Of a DNA stretch of 64,000 bases, positions 1 to 8,964 are shown in pieces. Within the stretch, counting starts at the first letter, position 1. Each line of letters starts with the position of its first letter. The stretch is from an uncultured bacterium (GTDB lineage: Bacteria; Bacillota; Clostridia; Christensenellales; CAG-917). Location: positions 124,001 to 188,000 of the forward strand of contig CASQXY010000001.1 in the NCBI GenBank assembly GCA_949432885.1, read 5' to 3'. The notes beneath the pieces are model-generated. The model was not told the DNA's origin. It saw only the letters and a program-made list of their open reading frames with translations, and did no database searches. A program made the translations under genes and the position numbers.

Positions 1-324
1 CAGCTTCGTAGGTCTTATTCCCGTGAGACATCCGTACGGCAGGTTCACGCCCGTAAGAAAGCAGAGCGTGCGGTATATCGCAATTTTCAGATATCGTTTT
101 TCCACCCTCTTGCGCATAAGCTCGTCATACTTGCCGAACGGAAAATAAAAATTCTTCTGAAATTCGGAATACTTGTCCGACGATACGTTCACTCTGAACG
201 CTTCGCCGTCCGCGCGATAATCCACCCCAAGCGACAGATTCTCGTCCGAAGCTCCCTCAAAAAGGCGGACGAGCTCCATAAGGTCGTTCATATATTCGTC
301 ATTCGTAATTGAAAAGTCTATCAT
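1..324 (-). CDS. hemZ: HemZ-type coproporphyrinogen dehydrogenase, N-terminal part (cut by window edge)
   Basis: The first 108 codons of a gene that continues beyond base 1. The reading frame is open from ATG 322-324 to the edge and ends with the stretch LTGVNLPYGCLTGIRPTKL, which is characteristic of the segment before the radical SAM domain in HemZ-type oxygen-independent coproporphyrinogen oxidase-like proteins. The radical SAM CxxxCxxC motif itself lies outside the window. An AAGG ribosome binding site sits 8 nt before the ATG. The gene follows the MBL hydrolase by 17 bp, as in the relA-MBL-hemZ order common in Clostridia. Family members act in heme synthesis or related radical chemistry; the exact substrate cannot be judged from this fragment. 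Confidence 0.75.
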   Translation of the reverse strand, partial: MIDFSITNDEYMNDLMELVRLFEGASDENLSLGVDYRADGEAFRVNVSSDKYSEFQKNFYFPFGKYDELMRKRVEKRYLKIAIYRTLCFLTGVNLPYGCLTGIRPTKL

Positions 325-341
325 CTCGGGTATCCTTAAAA

Positions 342-1001
342 TCAGTCCGCAAGCCGCGTGCTTTCGCCGCTCTCGAAAATAACCGTATTTATCCTGCGTT
401 CCTCGTCGAGCGACGACGCGTCTCCGTGTCCGGCCAAAACCTCGTAATCGCCTTTCAGCTTAAACAGCTTATTTATTATGGAATTCTTGATTTTTGCAAA
501 GCTGCCGTCATACAAATCCGTTCTTCCGTACGTTCCCTTAAACAGCGTATCGCCCGAAAACAGCTTATCCTGCGCGGCATAGCACACTCCCCCGTCCGTA
601 TGTCCCGGCGTATGCAAAACGTCAATCCTGATTCCCGCTATACAAATACTCTCTCCTCCGACGAGAAGCACGTCAGGCGTAAAGGGCGGAACCTTCTCGC
701 CCAAAGCAAATGCCATATTTTTGTAGGAGCATATTTTATCTGCGTCGTCCCTGTGTATAAACACGGAAGCATTCTCCGCTCCGTCCTCTTTCGCAATCTG
801 CAACAGCTCCGCAACCCCAAGCATATGGTCGAAGTGTCCGTGCGTAAGCAATATGGCTTCAAGCCTCGCTCCGCTGTTTTTTATAATATCCGAAATCTCC
901 CGTGCGCTGCCGCCGGGGTCTATCACAAACGCCCTGTCTCCGTTTTGGACGATATAGGTGTTCGTGCGCAATTTGGATGTTTGAAGTCTGTATACACGCA
1001 T
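342..1001 (-). CDS. MBL-fold hydrolase, glyoxalase II-like
   Basis: A 219-residue single-domain metallo-beta-lactamase-fold protein. The metal-binding motif THGHFDH is at residues 53-59 (H54, H56, D58, H59). Further metal-ligand regions are visible as HTPGHTDGGVCY, FSGDTLF and a final GHG. This layout matches small clostridial hydroxyacylglutathione hydrolase-like proteins, which probably hydrolyse thioesters, though the substrate of this clade is not established. A GGGAAAT ribosome binding site precedes the ATG. It lies 72 bp after relA and 17 bp before hemZ and is probably cotranscribed with both. The dtd gene often found here in other Clostridia is absent. Confidence 0.85.
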   Translation of the reverse strand: MRVYRLQTSKLRTNTYIVQNGDRAFVIDPGGSAREISDIIKNSGARLEAILLTHGHFDHMLGVAELLQIAKEDGAENASVFIHRDDADKICSYKNMAFALGEKVPPFTPDVLLVGGESICIAGIRIDVLHTPGHTDGGVCYAAQDKLFSGDTLFKGTYGRTDLYDGSFAKIKNSIINKLFKLKGDYEVLAGHGDASSLDEERRINTVIFESGESTRLAD

Positions 1002-1073
1002 ATTTCCCGATTAGCTCGATTTTTAGAGCAGTTTTCTATATTTCAACGTATTTTAGAATAGTGGTATGGCTAT

Positions 1074-3209
1074 TTATCGGCGAATACCGATAATTCCCTC
1101 AATACTGCGCAGTTTTTTTGCCAAATCTTCAAGGTCGCTGACCTTTCTTATGGATACGCTTATCGTGATTTCACCCACGCCCTCTTTGTCGTCCATTCGG
1201 GCGTTTGCGGCTGTGATTTCCAGTTTTGCGCCCGCAATATATGATGTGACGGTGGCAAGCATACCCACTCTATTTTCGCAGGTTATAGTAAGAGTCGCGT
1301 TGAATCTTTCCTCTCCGTCACTTGCCCAGCTAACGTTTATGAGCCTTTCTTCTTCCATGCCCTTGACGTTCGGACAATCCTTACGGTGGACGGATACGCC
1401 CCTGCCGCGCGATATATATCCTATTATCTGGTCGCCGGGGATAGGAGAACAGCACTGCGCCATATGGACGGTGAAATTCGCGTTGCCGTTGACAAGCACT
1501 CCGCTCTTTGAATGCTGAGCTTTTTGCTCCGTTCGCGCAGGCGCAACTTCGGGAGGAGCTGTCGCGGCTTCCTTCTTGAAGCTGTCAATAATCCTCGACA
1601 GGACCTGATTTGTGGTGAGTCCGCCATAGCCTACCTCGGCATATAAATCCTCTTCGCTAAGAAGAGAATGCCTTTGCAAGAAGTGCTGCATCATCTCGTG
1701 CGTCATTATATCGCCGAGAACGTAGCCCCTGCGCTTTGCCTCTCGTTCTAGCATATCCTTGCCGCGCGCAATGTTGTCCGCTCTCTTCTCTTTTTTGAAG
1801 AACGTACGTATTCGGGAACGCGCGGACGCCGTCCTTACAAACTTCAACCAGTCGAGGCTGGGACCCTTGGATGTTGAAGATGTGACGATTTCAACAATAT
1901 CGCCGTTGGACAGCTTTGTGGACAGCGGAACCATTTTTTTGTTTATCTTGGCGCCGATACACTTGTTTCCTATCTGAGAGTGTATCTTGTAGGCAAGGTC
2001 TACTGGCGTAGAGCCTACGGGAAGACCGTGAACGTCGCCCTTCGGCGTAAACACAAACACCTCGTCGTCAAAGACGTTTATCTTTATCGCGTCCATAAAC
2101 TCCTTTGCACCGTCTATGTCCTTCTGCGCGTCCATGACCTCTCTCAGCCATCTGACCTTGTTGTCGAGCTCACTGTCGTTGCCCGTCGTACCTTCTTTAT
2201 ACTTCCAGTGCGCGGCTATACCGTACTCCGCTATCCTATGCATTTCATAGGTGCGGATTTGGATTTCAAACGTCTCGTTGAAAGGAGTTATGACCGTCGT
2301 ATGAAGCGATTGATAGTTGTTTGCCTTGGGCATGGCGATATAATCCTTAAATCTGCCGGGGATAGGCTTCCACATAGTGTGTATCTCGCCCAGCATCGTA
2401 TAACAGTCCTTTACGGAGTCGACGATTATTCTCACCGCAAGCAGGTCGTAAATCTGGTCTATATCGATATGCGCGTTGTGCATCTTCTTGTATACGGAAT
2501 AGAAGTGTTTTGGTCTGCCGTTCACCTCTCCCTTAATGCCCATTTCCGAGAGTTTCTGTTCTATCTGCTTGCATACGGCGTCCAAAAAGCCCTGTCTTTC
2601 ACTGCGCTTCTTGTTGACGGACTCGCTGATATACTTGTATTCGTCTCTGTACAGGTATTTCATCGACAAATCTTCAAGCTCGCATTTGAAAAACGAAATA
2701 CCCAGCCTACCTGCAAGCGGAGCATAAATTTCAAGCGTTTCGCGCGCGATACGCTGTTGTCTTTCGGGGGACAGATACTGCAAAGACCGCATATTGTGCA
2801 ATCGGTCGGCAAGTTTTATTATAACTACGCGCAAATCCTTTGCCATAGCGACGAAAATCTTTCTGAAATTCTCCGCCTGAGCCTCTTCCCTGTTTACAAA
2901 TTGAAGTTTATCGAGCTTTGTAACGCCCTCGACCAGTTCCAGTATCTCGTCGCCGAACTGCTCACGCATCTGTTCGGGAGTCACCTCGGTATCTTCGAGC
3001 ACGTCGTGCAAAAACGCCGCGATAACCGTTGAGCTGTCAAATCCGAAATTGGATAATATTTCAACTACCGCACAGGGATGAATAAAATAATCATCGCCCG
3101 AACTCCTCTTTTGTCCCGCATGCGCTTGCTTGGCGAAATCGTGCGCCTTCTTGATTTCGGCGTACTTATCGGGATAATTCTTTCTGAGTTTTACAAGCAA
3201 TTCTTCCAT
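1074..3209 (-). CDS. relA: RelA/SpoT bifunctional (p)ppGpp synthetase/hydrolase
   Basis: A 711-residue long-form Rel enzyme that makes and degrades the stringent-response alarmone (p)ppGpp. An HD hydrolase domain (about 45-190) shows YFIHPCAVV and FLHDVLEDT. The synthetase domain (about 200-350) shows YDLLAVRIIV and the EIQIRT...AAHWKYK segment. The TGS domain follows (FVFTPKGDVHGLPVGSTPVD), then a zinc-finger-like region (AQCCSPIPGD) and a C-terminal ACT domain. Length and order are normal for Firmicutes. No strong Shine-Dalgarno precedes ATG 3207-3209; a promoter about 20 bp upstream gives a very short leader. It is the first gene of a relA-MBL-hemZ unit. Confidence 0.97.
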   Translation of the reverse strand: MEELLVKLRKNYPDKYAEIKKAHDFAKQAHAGQKRSSGDDYFIHPCAVVEILSNFGFDSSTVIAAFLHDVLEDTEVTPEQMREQFGDEILELVEGVTKLDKLQFVNREEAQAENFRKIFVAMAKDLRVVIIKLADRLHNMRSLQYLSPERQQRIARETLEIYAPLAGRLGISFFKCELEDLSMKYLYRDEYKYISESVNKKRSERQGFLDAVCKQIEQKLSEMGIKGEVNGRPKHFYSVYKKMHNAHIDIDQIYDLLAVRIIVDSVKDCYTMLGEIHTMWKPIPGRFKDYIAMPKANNYQSLHTTVITPFNETFEIQIRTYEMHRIAEYGIAAHWKYKEGTTGNDSELDNKVRWLREVMDAQKDIDGAKEFMDAIKINVFDDEVFVFTPKGDVHGLPVGSTPVDLAYKIHSQIGNKCIGAKINKKMVPLSTKLSNGDIVEIVTSSTSKGPSLDWLKFVRTASARSRIRTFFKKEKRADNIARGKDMLEREAKRRGYVLGDIMTHEMMQHFLQRHSLLSEEDLYAEVGYGGLTTNQVLSRIIDSFKKEAATAPPEVAPARTEQKAQHSKSGVLVNGNANFTVHMAQCCSPIPGDQIIGYISRGRGVSVHRKDCPNVKGMEEERLINVSWASDGEERFNATLTITCENRVGMLATVTSYIAGAKLEITAANARMDDKEGVGEITISVSIRKVSDLEDLAKKLRSIEGIIGIRR

Positions 3210-3229
3210 TTCTTATTCGGTTGCACATT

Positions 3230-3258
3230 TTTATAATCTGATTTACTATCGTATACAA
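3230..3258 (-). promoter_or_regulatory. Sigma-A-like promoter of relA
   Basis: On the minus strand, TTGTAT (3253-3258), a 17-bp spacer and TATAAA (3230-3235) stand just before relA. The predicted transcript starts near 3223, leaving a leader of only about 14 nt. Identified by eye from consensus and spacing only. Confidence 0.55.
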
Positions 3259-3367
3259 ATTTATATATGTCATAAAAAACGCTATATATAGTTTTGCAAC
3301 GATAATTATAATAATTATATCGCACCGAGCGTATTTGTGCAACGCTCACAATTCAAATAAAAGCGCA

Positions 3368-5659
3368 TTATTCATGTAAAATTTGGTTATACGCCTGTGA
3401 ATCCGCAAGTTTTACGGATTTTCTGACAATATCTATGCTTCCCTTCGCGCCGATACGGACCAACCCCAACTGCGAAAATATCTTCATCGCAAGCATAAAC
3501 GTGGACTCTTCCGTCTTATATCTAGCGCGAGTCTGCAAATACAAACCGCGCATATTGGATATCTTCGTTTTGCCGACGGCTACCTGCACAACAGCCTTAT
3601 ATATGGCTCTCAGCACATCGTCGGTGACGCGCATACGCCGAGGCGCGCAATCGACTGTCGCAACACAGTTCCGAGAACGTTCGGCAACGTGCTTCAAGTA
3701 GCCTCCCGACAAAGGAGCGCCCGCTATTATTACGTCGGAGTAATATTCGTATGCAAATTCACCGTTGGGACAGATTATGACGGAGCTAATCGGATTCGAC
3801 TCATGCGGACAGCCTATAGTAATTGGCATATTCCGAATATCCTCGCTTCGCTCGCAGGCGTTTTTATATTCCGAATACGAAAAGCATATAACCGCTGTCC
3901 CGAAAGGACGTTTGAGCTTTTCCGTTATATCGTGCAACTCCGCGCGCTTTATTTTCGCGTCTCCGCTGTAATCGAGATGATGCAAATTCAGGCACTTGGC
4001 TTCGTCATTCGACAGCGATATTTCGCAAAACCCGACAGAGCGCAAAATTCCCTGCGCGGTCAGCGTATTTCTGAAACAGTTTATGTCAAGCGAAACTTCG
4101 AGATTTACTTTCTCCGTTGCGGCATAAAGACTGTCGGCAAAGTTTGAAAAACCTATCAAATCGAGTTTTTCGCCCACACACTTCACGTGGTTGGAAAACC
4201 CGATTTTTTCAAATTTCAAGTTCTCCGCTTCAATCAAAAAATTCGGTTTCGGATTGGCGCAACCCGTAGGCTCCAACAACTCCAATTCCCTCGCAAATGA
4301 CAGAAAGTCTAAATTAAGCGGCAATTTTTGCTCGCATATCACGGGCGGATTAAATTCCGAAAGCGCATATTCTGCGAGTATCTTTGCATTGGCGGAGTCT
4401 CGGAAGCTCTCGAAATTTTCCGCGTCCAAGCTAACTCCCGCCGCTTGCGCGTGTCCCCCGAAGGAGGTAAAATAACCGCTCAGACTCAAAAACAACTCAA
4501 AAATATTTATAGACGGGATAGACCGCGCCGAGCCTTTCAGCAAATTCCCGCTTTTTGAAAATAATACCGTAGGACGCTTAAACTCCTCGACGAGTTTGGA
4601 CGCGGCTATGCCCACGACGCCCGACTCCCACTCCTCGTTATAGAGCGCGATAATGCCCAGCTTTGCAAAATCCTGTCCTTTAAGCATATCTTTTGCTTCG
4701 CGTACTGTCCTTTCGCATAGTTCCTGTCTTTCCGTATTGTCGCGCATAAGCTCGTCAGCAAGCGATTTAAGCAGAAAATAATCGTCTTCCAAAAACAAAT
4801 CCACCGTTTTCATCGCGGAATTGAGTCTGCCCGCGGCGTTGATACGTGGCGCAAGACGGAACATTATTCCATGCGTGTCGGCTTTATCATCGCCAAGAAG
4901 CATTTTCACACCCTTCCTCGGTTTGTCGTTGAGTTGCTTCAATCCGTAATATGCAATAATTCTGTTGTCGCCGACAAGCGGCACGACGTCCGCAATCGTG
5001 GCGATTGCCGCAATATCTATATATTTCTCGGCTTCCGTCTTATCCGAAAGCGCTTCTACCAGCATGAGCGCAACGCCTGCTCCGCAGTATTCGTAAAAGC
5101 CCTTCTTCTCCGTTTTTGGGTCTACTATTATGCAATCGGGAAGCGTTTCCTGCGGCTCGTGATGGTCTGTCACAATCAAGTCGATACCGTGTTTCCTGAG
5201 ATATGCCGCCTCTTTTACAGCCGTTATGCCGCAATCCACAGAGACGATGAGCTTCGGATTTTTAGAAGCAATAATCCTTTCGAGCGCTGATACGGACATG
5301 CCGTAGCCGTCGCGCTTCCTGTCGGGAATAAAATAAGAGACGTCGACTTTATCCCTAAGGTACAGCATTAATATAGACACGGCGCAAATACCGTCGCAGT
5401 CATAATCCCCGAAAATCAAAATCCTCTCGCCACGAGCGACTGCTGTTTTTATCCTATCAACCGCTTTACGCATATTCGGTATTTCAAACGGCGGGGATAA
5501 ATCGTTCAGAGACGGATGTAAAAAGCCTTTTATTTCGTTTTCTTTTATTCCTCTGCCGATAAGCAAACGCATAAAAACCTCGGACAGACCGAGTGATTTC
5601 GCCAGCGTTTTCTGCGGTGCGGACAATTCAAAATAAGCCGTTTTTACAACATATCCCAT
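3368..5659 (-). CDS. recJ: Single-stranded-DNA exonuclease RecJ
   Basis: A 763-residue RecJ, a 5'-3' single-strand exonuclease of recombination and mismatch repair. The DHH domain shows the metal-binding motifs FGDYDCDG, SVDCGI and VTDHHE. The DHHA1 domain shows GGHAQAAG. An OB region and a long C-terminal extension typical of Firmicutes follow. The frame is open 68 codons further upstream, but ATG 5657-5659 is chosen because GAGGT stands 7 nt before it and the protein then begins in the usual RecJ way. It follows secF by 58 bp containing a hairpin, so it may be the distal gene of a secD-secF-recJ operon. Confidence 0.95.
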   Translation of the reverse strand: MGYVVKTAYFELSAPQKTLAKSLGLSEVFMRLLIGRGIKENEIKGFLHPSLNDLSPPFEIPNMRKAVDRIKTAVARGERILIFGDYDCDGICAVSILMLYLRDKVDVSYFIPDRKRDGYGMSVSALERIIASKNPKLIVSVDCGITAVKEAAYLRKHGIDLIVTDHHEPQETLPDCIIVDPKTEKKGFYEYCGAGVALMLVEALSDKTEAEKYIDIAAIATIADVVPLVGDNRIIAYYGLKQLNDKPRKGVKMLLGDDKADTHGIMFRLAPRINAAGRLNSAMKTVDLFLEDDYFLLKSLADELMRDNTERQELCERTVREAKDMLKGQDFAKLGIIALYNEEWESGVVGIAASKLVEEFKRPTVLFSKSGNLLKGSARSIPSINIFELFLSLSGYFTSFGGHAQAAGVSLDAENFESFRDSANAKILAEYALSEFNPPVICEQKLPLNLDFLSFARELELLEPTGCANPKPNFLIEAENLKFEKIGFSNHVKCVGEKLDLIGFSNFADSLYAATEKVNLEVSLDINCFRNTLTAQGILRSVGFCEISLSNDEAKCLNLHHLDYSGDAKIKRAELHDITEKLKRPFGTAVICFSYSEYKNACERSEDIRNMPITIGCPHESNPISSVIICPNGEFAYEYYSDVIIAGAPLSGGYLKHVAERSRNCVATVDCAPRRMRVTDDVLRAIYKAVVQVAVGKTKISNMRGLYLQTRARYKTEESTFMLAMKIFSQLGLVRIGAKGSIDIVRKSVKLADSQAYNQILHE

Positions 5660-5686
5660 GCTTTTTACCTCAAAAGGATAGAAATA

Positions 5687-5712
5687 CGCCCTTACGCTGA
5701 CGGTAAGGGCGC
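5687..5712 (-). terminator. Stem-loop between secF and recJ
   Basis: A GTAAGGGCG/CGCCCTTAC stem of 9-10 bp with a 6-7 nt loop lies just after the secF stop. The following minus-strand sequence is only weakly T-rich, so it may be a leaky terminator or an mRNA-stabilising hairpin rather than a full stop. Confidence 0.45.
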
Positions 5713-5717
5713 AAAAA

Positions 5718-6896
5718 TCATTTTTTCTTGAAGGTTGTATTTTTCTTTGAATACTTGTACACGACTTTCCCTTTTTCCTTGGGTTGCTTTTCGCCCGCCT
5801 TTTTAGGCTCCTGAGATTCGCTCGCGCTGCCGGTGTATACGGGAACGGACAGCTCTTCGTCATCCTTCTTATCGTATGTGACGGCGTTGCGCTTCATGTA
5901 CTTCTCCTTGGTCTTGTCAAAAGATTTGCTCATAGCCGCCCACAGCGGAGTCGCAAGACAAACGGACGAGAACATACCCGCAATCAATCCGAGAATAATC
6001 GGCACGCAGAATTCGCGTATCGCGTCGCCGCCGAGAATCGCAAGGAATATGACGGTAATCATTGTCGTGAATGTGGTATATATCGAACGGGTGAACGTAG
6101 CGCGAACCGCTTCGTCTCCGATACCCGCATAGTCGATGTTTCTCTGACCTTTGAGAGGTTTAAGATATTCACGGCAGCGGTCGAATATGATAATCGTGTT
6201 GTTGATAGAATACGCGATAATCGTAATCATCGCCGCTACGTAGGAGCTGTTTATCTGCACCCTGCAAATCACGGTGAGCGCGAACATAATCACAACGTCG
6301 TGAATAAGAGCTATGATTGCCGCAAAACCGCTCATGAGCGTAAATCTGATGATAATGTAAATCAAAATCAACACGACCGAGACCGCAAGCGCGATACCCG
6401 CTTTTGAAAGCAGGTCGGCGGCAGCCGTGGGGCTGACGGATTCCGCTCTCGCATTATCCTCTATGTGTTCGTAAATCGAGTTGATTTTATTTTCAATCTT
6501 CTTATTCAATTCCATAACTTCGGTATCGTTATTGGAAATATTCTTGTATCTGAACGTAATCGCGGAATCGTCGATATTTTCAGCACGCTGTTGCTGAACG
6601 TAGCTGATGACGACGCCCTCCTCGCGCAAAGCGTCTTCGACGATTTTGACGTTTTTGTCATAATTGTCGATTGCGTCTTTTCCGAGAGTGACGGTGAGCA
6701 ACGTACCGCCCTCGAAGTCGATACCGATACCGACGGCGTCCGTATAACTGCCGCTCGTCGCGCCGACCGCAATGATGACGATGACCGCTATAATGATTAT
6801 CGCAAACGGCACCATACCGAACCATTTTGCATGTTTGTTTACGCTGAAATTAGCGCAAAGATTACGGAAGCCTTTTATATTGCCAGTATTTTTCAT
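5718..6896 (-). CDS. secF: Protein translocase subunit SecF
   Basis: A 392-residue SecF, which with SecD uses the proton gradient to help preprotein export through SecYEG. A first membrane segment (about 25-48) is followed by the IGIDFEGGTLL motif and an extracytoplasmic domain. Five C-terminal membrane segments include the region with AAMITIIAYSINNTIIIFDR. The last 70 or so residues form a cytoplasmic tail that is very rich in Lys (ending FKKK), longer than in typical SecF of about 300 residues. The ATG is 2 bp after secD, with GGAGGAGG inside the end of secD, so the two are translationally coupled. Confidence 0.96.
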   Translation of the reverse strand: MKNTGNIKGFRNLCANFSVNKHAKWFGMVPFAIIIIAVIVIIAVGATSGSYTDAVGIGIDFEGGTLLTVTLGKDAIDNYDKNVKIVEDALREEGVVISYVQQQRAENIDDSAITFRYKNISNNDTEVMELNKKIENKINSIYEHIEDNARAESVSPTAAADLLSKAGIALAVSVVLILIYIIIRFTLMSGFAAIIALIHDVVIMFALTVICRVQINSSYVAAMITIIAYSINNTIIIFDRCREYLKPLKGQRNIDYAGIGDEAVRATFTRSIYTTFTTMITVIFLAILGGDAIREFCVPIILGLIAGMFSSVCLATPLWAAMSKSFDKTKEKYMKRNAVTYDKKDDEELSVPVYTGSASESQEPKKAGEKQPKEKGKVVYKYSKKNTTFKKK

Positions 6897-6898
6897 AA

Positions 6899-8254
6899 TT
6901 ACGCCTCCTCCTTTGCCAAATTCGCAGTCGAAATATTGGAGAGATTTTCGTCTTCGGGTTCTTCTTCGTCCTTTTTACGTTTGAGTCCGTAGAACTTCTC
7001 GCTCTTGCTGTTTAGCGGCATGAAGCATTTCAGCACAAGTCTAGTGATAACGAGCGATGAGAACATCGAAAGTATAATACCTATAAACAGCGTGACCGCA
7101 AAGCCTACGATTGAGGAAGAACCGAGCACCCACAGCACTATTGCACCGATAAGAGTTGTCACGTTTCCGTCGATTATAGCCGCGGTGGAACGCTTGAAGC
7201 CGTCCTTGATAGCCGTGGGAATAGGCTTGTTGGTGTGACGGTACTCGTCCTTAATTCTTTCAAATATGATGACGTTTGCATCGACCGCCATACCTATCGA
7301 CAGCAATATACCAGCTATGCCGGGGAGCGTAAGCTGTACCCAAGGCAGAACCGCGCAGAACCAGATAAGCAGAACGATATAAACGCACAGCGCGATATCC
7401 GCAGCGATACCCAGTCCGCGATAGACGAGTATGAGGAATATGAATATAATTGCCACGCCGACTATACCGGCAATAAGCGCAGTTTTGATAGCGCCGGCGC
7501 CGAGAGTTGCGGAAATGTTTCTCTCCTCGGTTTTGTTAAGTTCTACGCCGAACGTACCCGATTGAAGTCTCGTCGCAAACTCCGAAGCGTCTTGGAAAGA
7601 ATATCCGCCGCTGTTCGAGATGATTGCAGAGCCGTTGGTTATCGTGGAGTTTACTTTTACGGTCGTATATTGTTCACCGTCGATATAGATATAAATCTGT
7701 TTGTTGAGATAATCCGTCGTGGCTTTGGCAAACGCCGTGGTGCCCGCGTCGTTGAATTTCAAACCGACGGCGTAATTTCCGCTCTCGTCGGTGGTCACAT
7801 ACGCGTTTTCGAGATGATCGCGTCCGACGATGAGGTTTTCCGCCATCTTATCGTCCTCGCCCTTGAATTCAAGCGAAGCGGGACGTCCGATAAGGTCGAG
7901 AACTCTTTCGGGGTCGTCCACGTCGGGGACCTCTACTCTGATAGTCGCGTTTCCGTTGCTGTTGCTGCCCTTGGTTACAGTAGATTCCGTATATCCTTTT
8001 TGCACAAGCAGGCTTTGAAGCGAGCTGATTGTGCCCTGTACACGCGTGTCCAAATCGCCGAATTCGTCGGGAACAACTTCGTATACCACGGATATACCGC
8101 CCGACATATCAAGACCGAGCTTTATTGTTTTTGCATAACCCGTGTAGTCATAGACGGAGTTGCCTATCGGAAACGATACGACGGCAAACAAAGCCATCAA
8201 AATAACAAATACGCCTACGACGGATAAGACGATGATTGATTTCTTTTTGTTCAC
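6899..8254 (-). CDS. secD: Protein translocase subunit SecD
   Basis: A 451-residue SecD, partner of SecF in post-translocation export. It has an N-terminal membrane segment, the conserved KLGLDMSGGISVVYEV motif, an extracytoplasmic P1-type domain and a six-helix C-terminal bundle with LSIGMAVDANVIIFERIKDE. The start is a GTG at 8252-8254. A perfect AACCTCC complement (GGAGGTT) lies 6 nt upstream, whereas the in-frame codons further upstream have no ribosome binding site and would add nine unconserved residues. The C-terminal tail is highly charged (Lys then Glu/Asp). The promoter is at 8286-8314. Confidence 0.96.
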   Translation of the reverse strand: MNKKKSIIVLSVVGVFVILMALFAVVSFPIGNSVYDYTGYAKTIKLGLDMSGGISVVYEVVPDEFGDLDTRVQGTISSLQSLLVQKGYTESTVTKGSNSNGNATIRVEVPDVDDPERVLDLIGRPASLEFKGEDDKMAENLIVGRDHLENAYVTTDESGNYAVGLKFNDAGTTAFAKATTDYLNKQIYIYIDGEQYTTVKVNSTITNGSAIISNSGGYSFQDASEFATRLQSGTFGVELNKTEERNISATLGAGAIKTALIAGIVGVAIIFIFLILVYRGLGIAADIALCVYIVLLIWFCAVLPWVQLTLPGIAGILLSIGMAVDANVIIFERIKDEYRHTNKPIPTAIKDGFKRSTAAIIDGNVTTLIGAIVLWVLGSSSIVGFAVTLFIGIILSMFSSLVITRLVLKCFMPLNSKSEKFYGLKRKKDEEEPEDENLSNISTANLAKEEA

Positions 8255-8285
8255 AGGAAGAACCTCCATATAGTAAAACAAAAAT

Positions 8286-8314
8286 ATTATAACTATTATA
8301 GACTATTAAGTCAA
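8286..8314 (-). promoter_or_regulatory. Sigma-A promoter of the secD-secF-recJ operon
   Basis: Minus-strand TTGACT (8309-8314), a 17-bp spacer and perfect TATAAT (8286-8291). The predicted start is near 8279, about 25 nt before the GTG of secD, with GGAGGTT inside this leader. Confidence 0.8.
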
Positions 8315-8372
8315 CAAATAAGTTACGTAATAAACAAATTAAACAAAAAACTTACGCCGAATTTCCGTAGGT

Positions 8373-8401
8373 TTGCATAGCTTCGGCTGCAATCTCATAT
8401 T
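8373..8401 (+). promoter_or_regulatory. Promoter of the TIGR04086-like gene, suggesting a leaderless mRNA
   Basis: TTGCAT (8373-8378), a 17-bp spacer and CATATT (8396-8401) end 7 nt before ATG 8409. The predicted transcription start coincides with the start codon, and no Shine-Dalgarno is present. Confidence 0.45.
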
Positions 8402-8408
8402 GTTTGGT

Positions 8409-8801
8409 ATGGAAAAATCATCAAACTTCAAAAACGACCTGTTGGACGTTCTCAAAGCGGTACTCTTTTCAACCCTCATATCATTGGGACTCGTGCTTAT
8501 ATTTGCGATAATCATAAAATTCGCTTCGCTTCCCAATAACGTGATTCTGCCTGTAAACATAGCAATCAAGATAATATCCGTGCTTGTCGGAACGCTTATA
8601 GGCTTCAAGCACGCCAACAACGGGCTTCTGAAAGGTGCGATAACAGGTCTTGTGTATATGCTTTTCACGTTTTTCATCTTTGCGGCGCTTTCCGCCTTCA
8701 AGGACGTGAAATTCAGTTGGATAGACCTCGTCACCCTGCCCGTCGCTGGCGCTATCTCGGGAATACTGACGGTAAATCTGAAAGCAAGGCGCAACAGATA
8801 A
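8409..8801 (+). CDS. TIGR04086-family small membrane protein
   Basis: A 130-residue protein with four predicted membrane helices: a pair around FSTLISLGLVLIFAIII and VNIAIKIISVLVGTLIGF, then GLVYMLFTFFIFAAL and LVTLPVAGAISGILTV. The first part is basic and the protein ends in RRNR. This resembles the TIGR04086/YrzE-type proteins commonly found beside yajC in Clostridia; their function is unknown. The frame is open 12 codons further upstream, but ATG 8409 is preferred because a promoter-like element ends 7 nt before it. Transcribed convergently with yajC, sharing a bidirectional terminator. Confidence 0.7.
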   Translation: MEKSSNFKNDLLDVLKAVLFSTLISLGLVLIFAIIIKFASLPNNVILPVNIAIKIISVLVGTLIGFKHANNGLLKGAITGLVYMLFTFFIFAALSAFKDVKFSWIDLVTLPVAGAISGILTVNLKARRNR

Positions 8802-8918
8802 TCGGCTTATCCCTCAATCATGCCCAACAAAACGTCGATATTGCCGCATAATCCGCCGCATATCGATAGCACGATAGCAAAGCGCGTCGATTTCAAAACG
8901 AGGACTATCTTTGCAAAC

Positions 8919-8949
8919 AAAAAATCCGCCTGTAACAGGCGGATTTTTT
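8919..8949. terminator. Bidirectional terminator between the TIGR04086-like gene and yajC
   Basis: A 9-bp GC-rich stem (ATCCGCCTG at 8924-8932, CAGGCGGAT at 8936-8944) with a 3-nt loop, flanked by A5-6 on the left and T6 on the right. It can therefore end transcription from both converging genes. Confidence 0.9.
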
Positions 8950-8964
8950 ATAATAATTTTAAAA

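Noticed and set aside
1980..3032. 350-codon plus-strand frame opposite relA (and similar frames opposite secD, secF, clpC and others)
   Set aside because: Shadow frames of GC-biased coding DNA: no ribosome binding sites, no recognisable domains, and fully overlapped by well-identified genes.
5660..5863. 68-codon in-frame extension of recJ
   Set aside because: It runs through the hairpin and back over the end of secF and lacks a ribosome binding site. ATG 5657-5659 has GAGGT and the family start.
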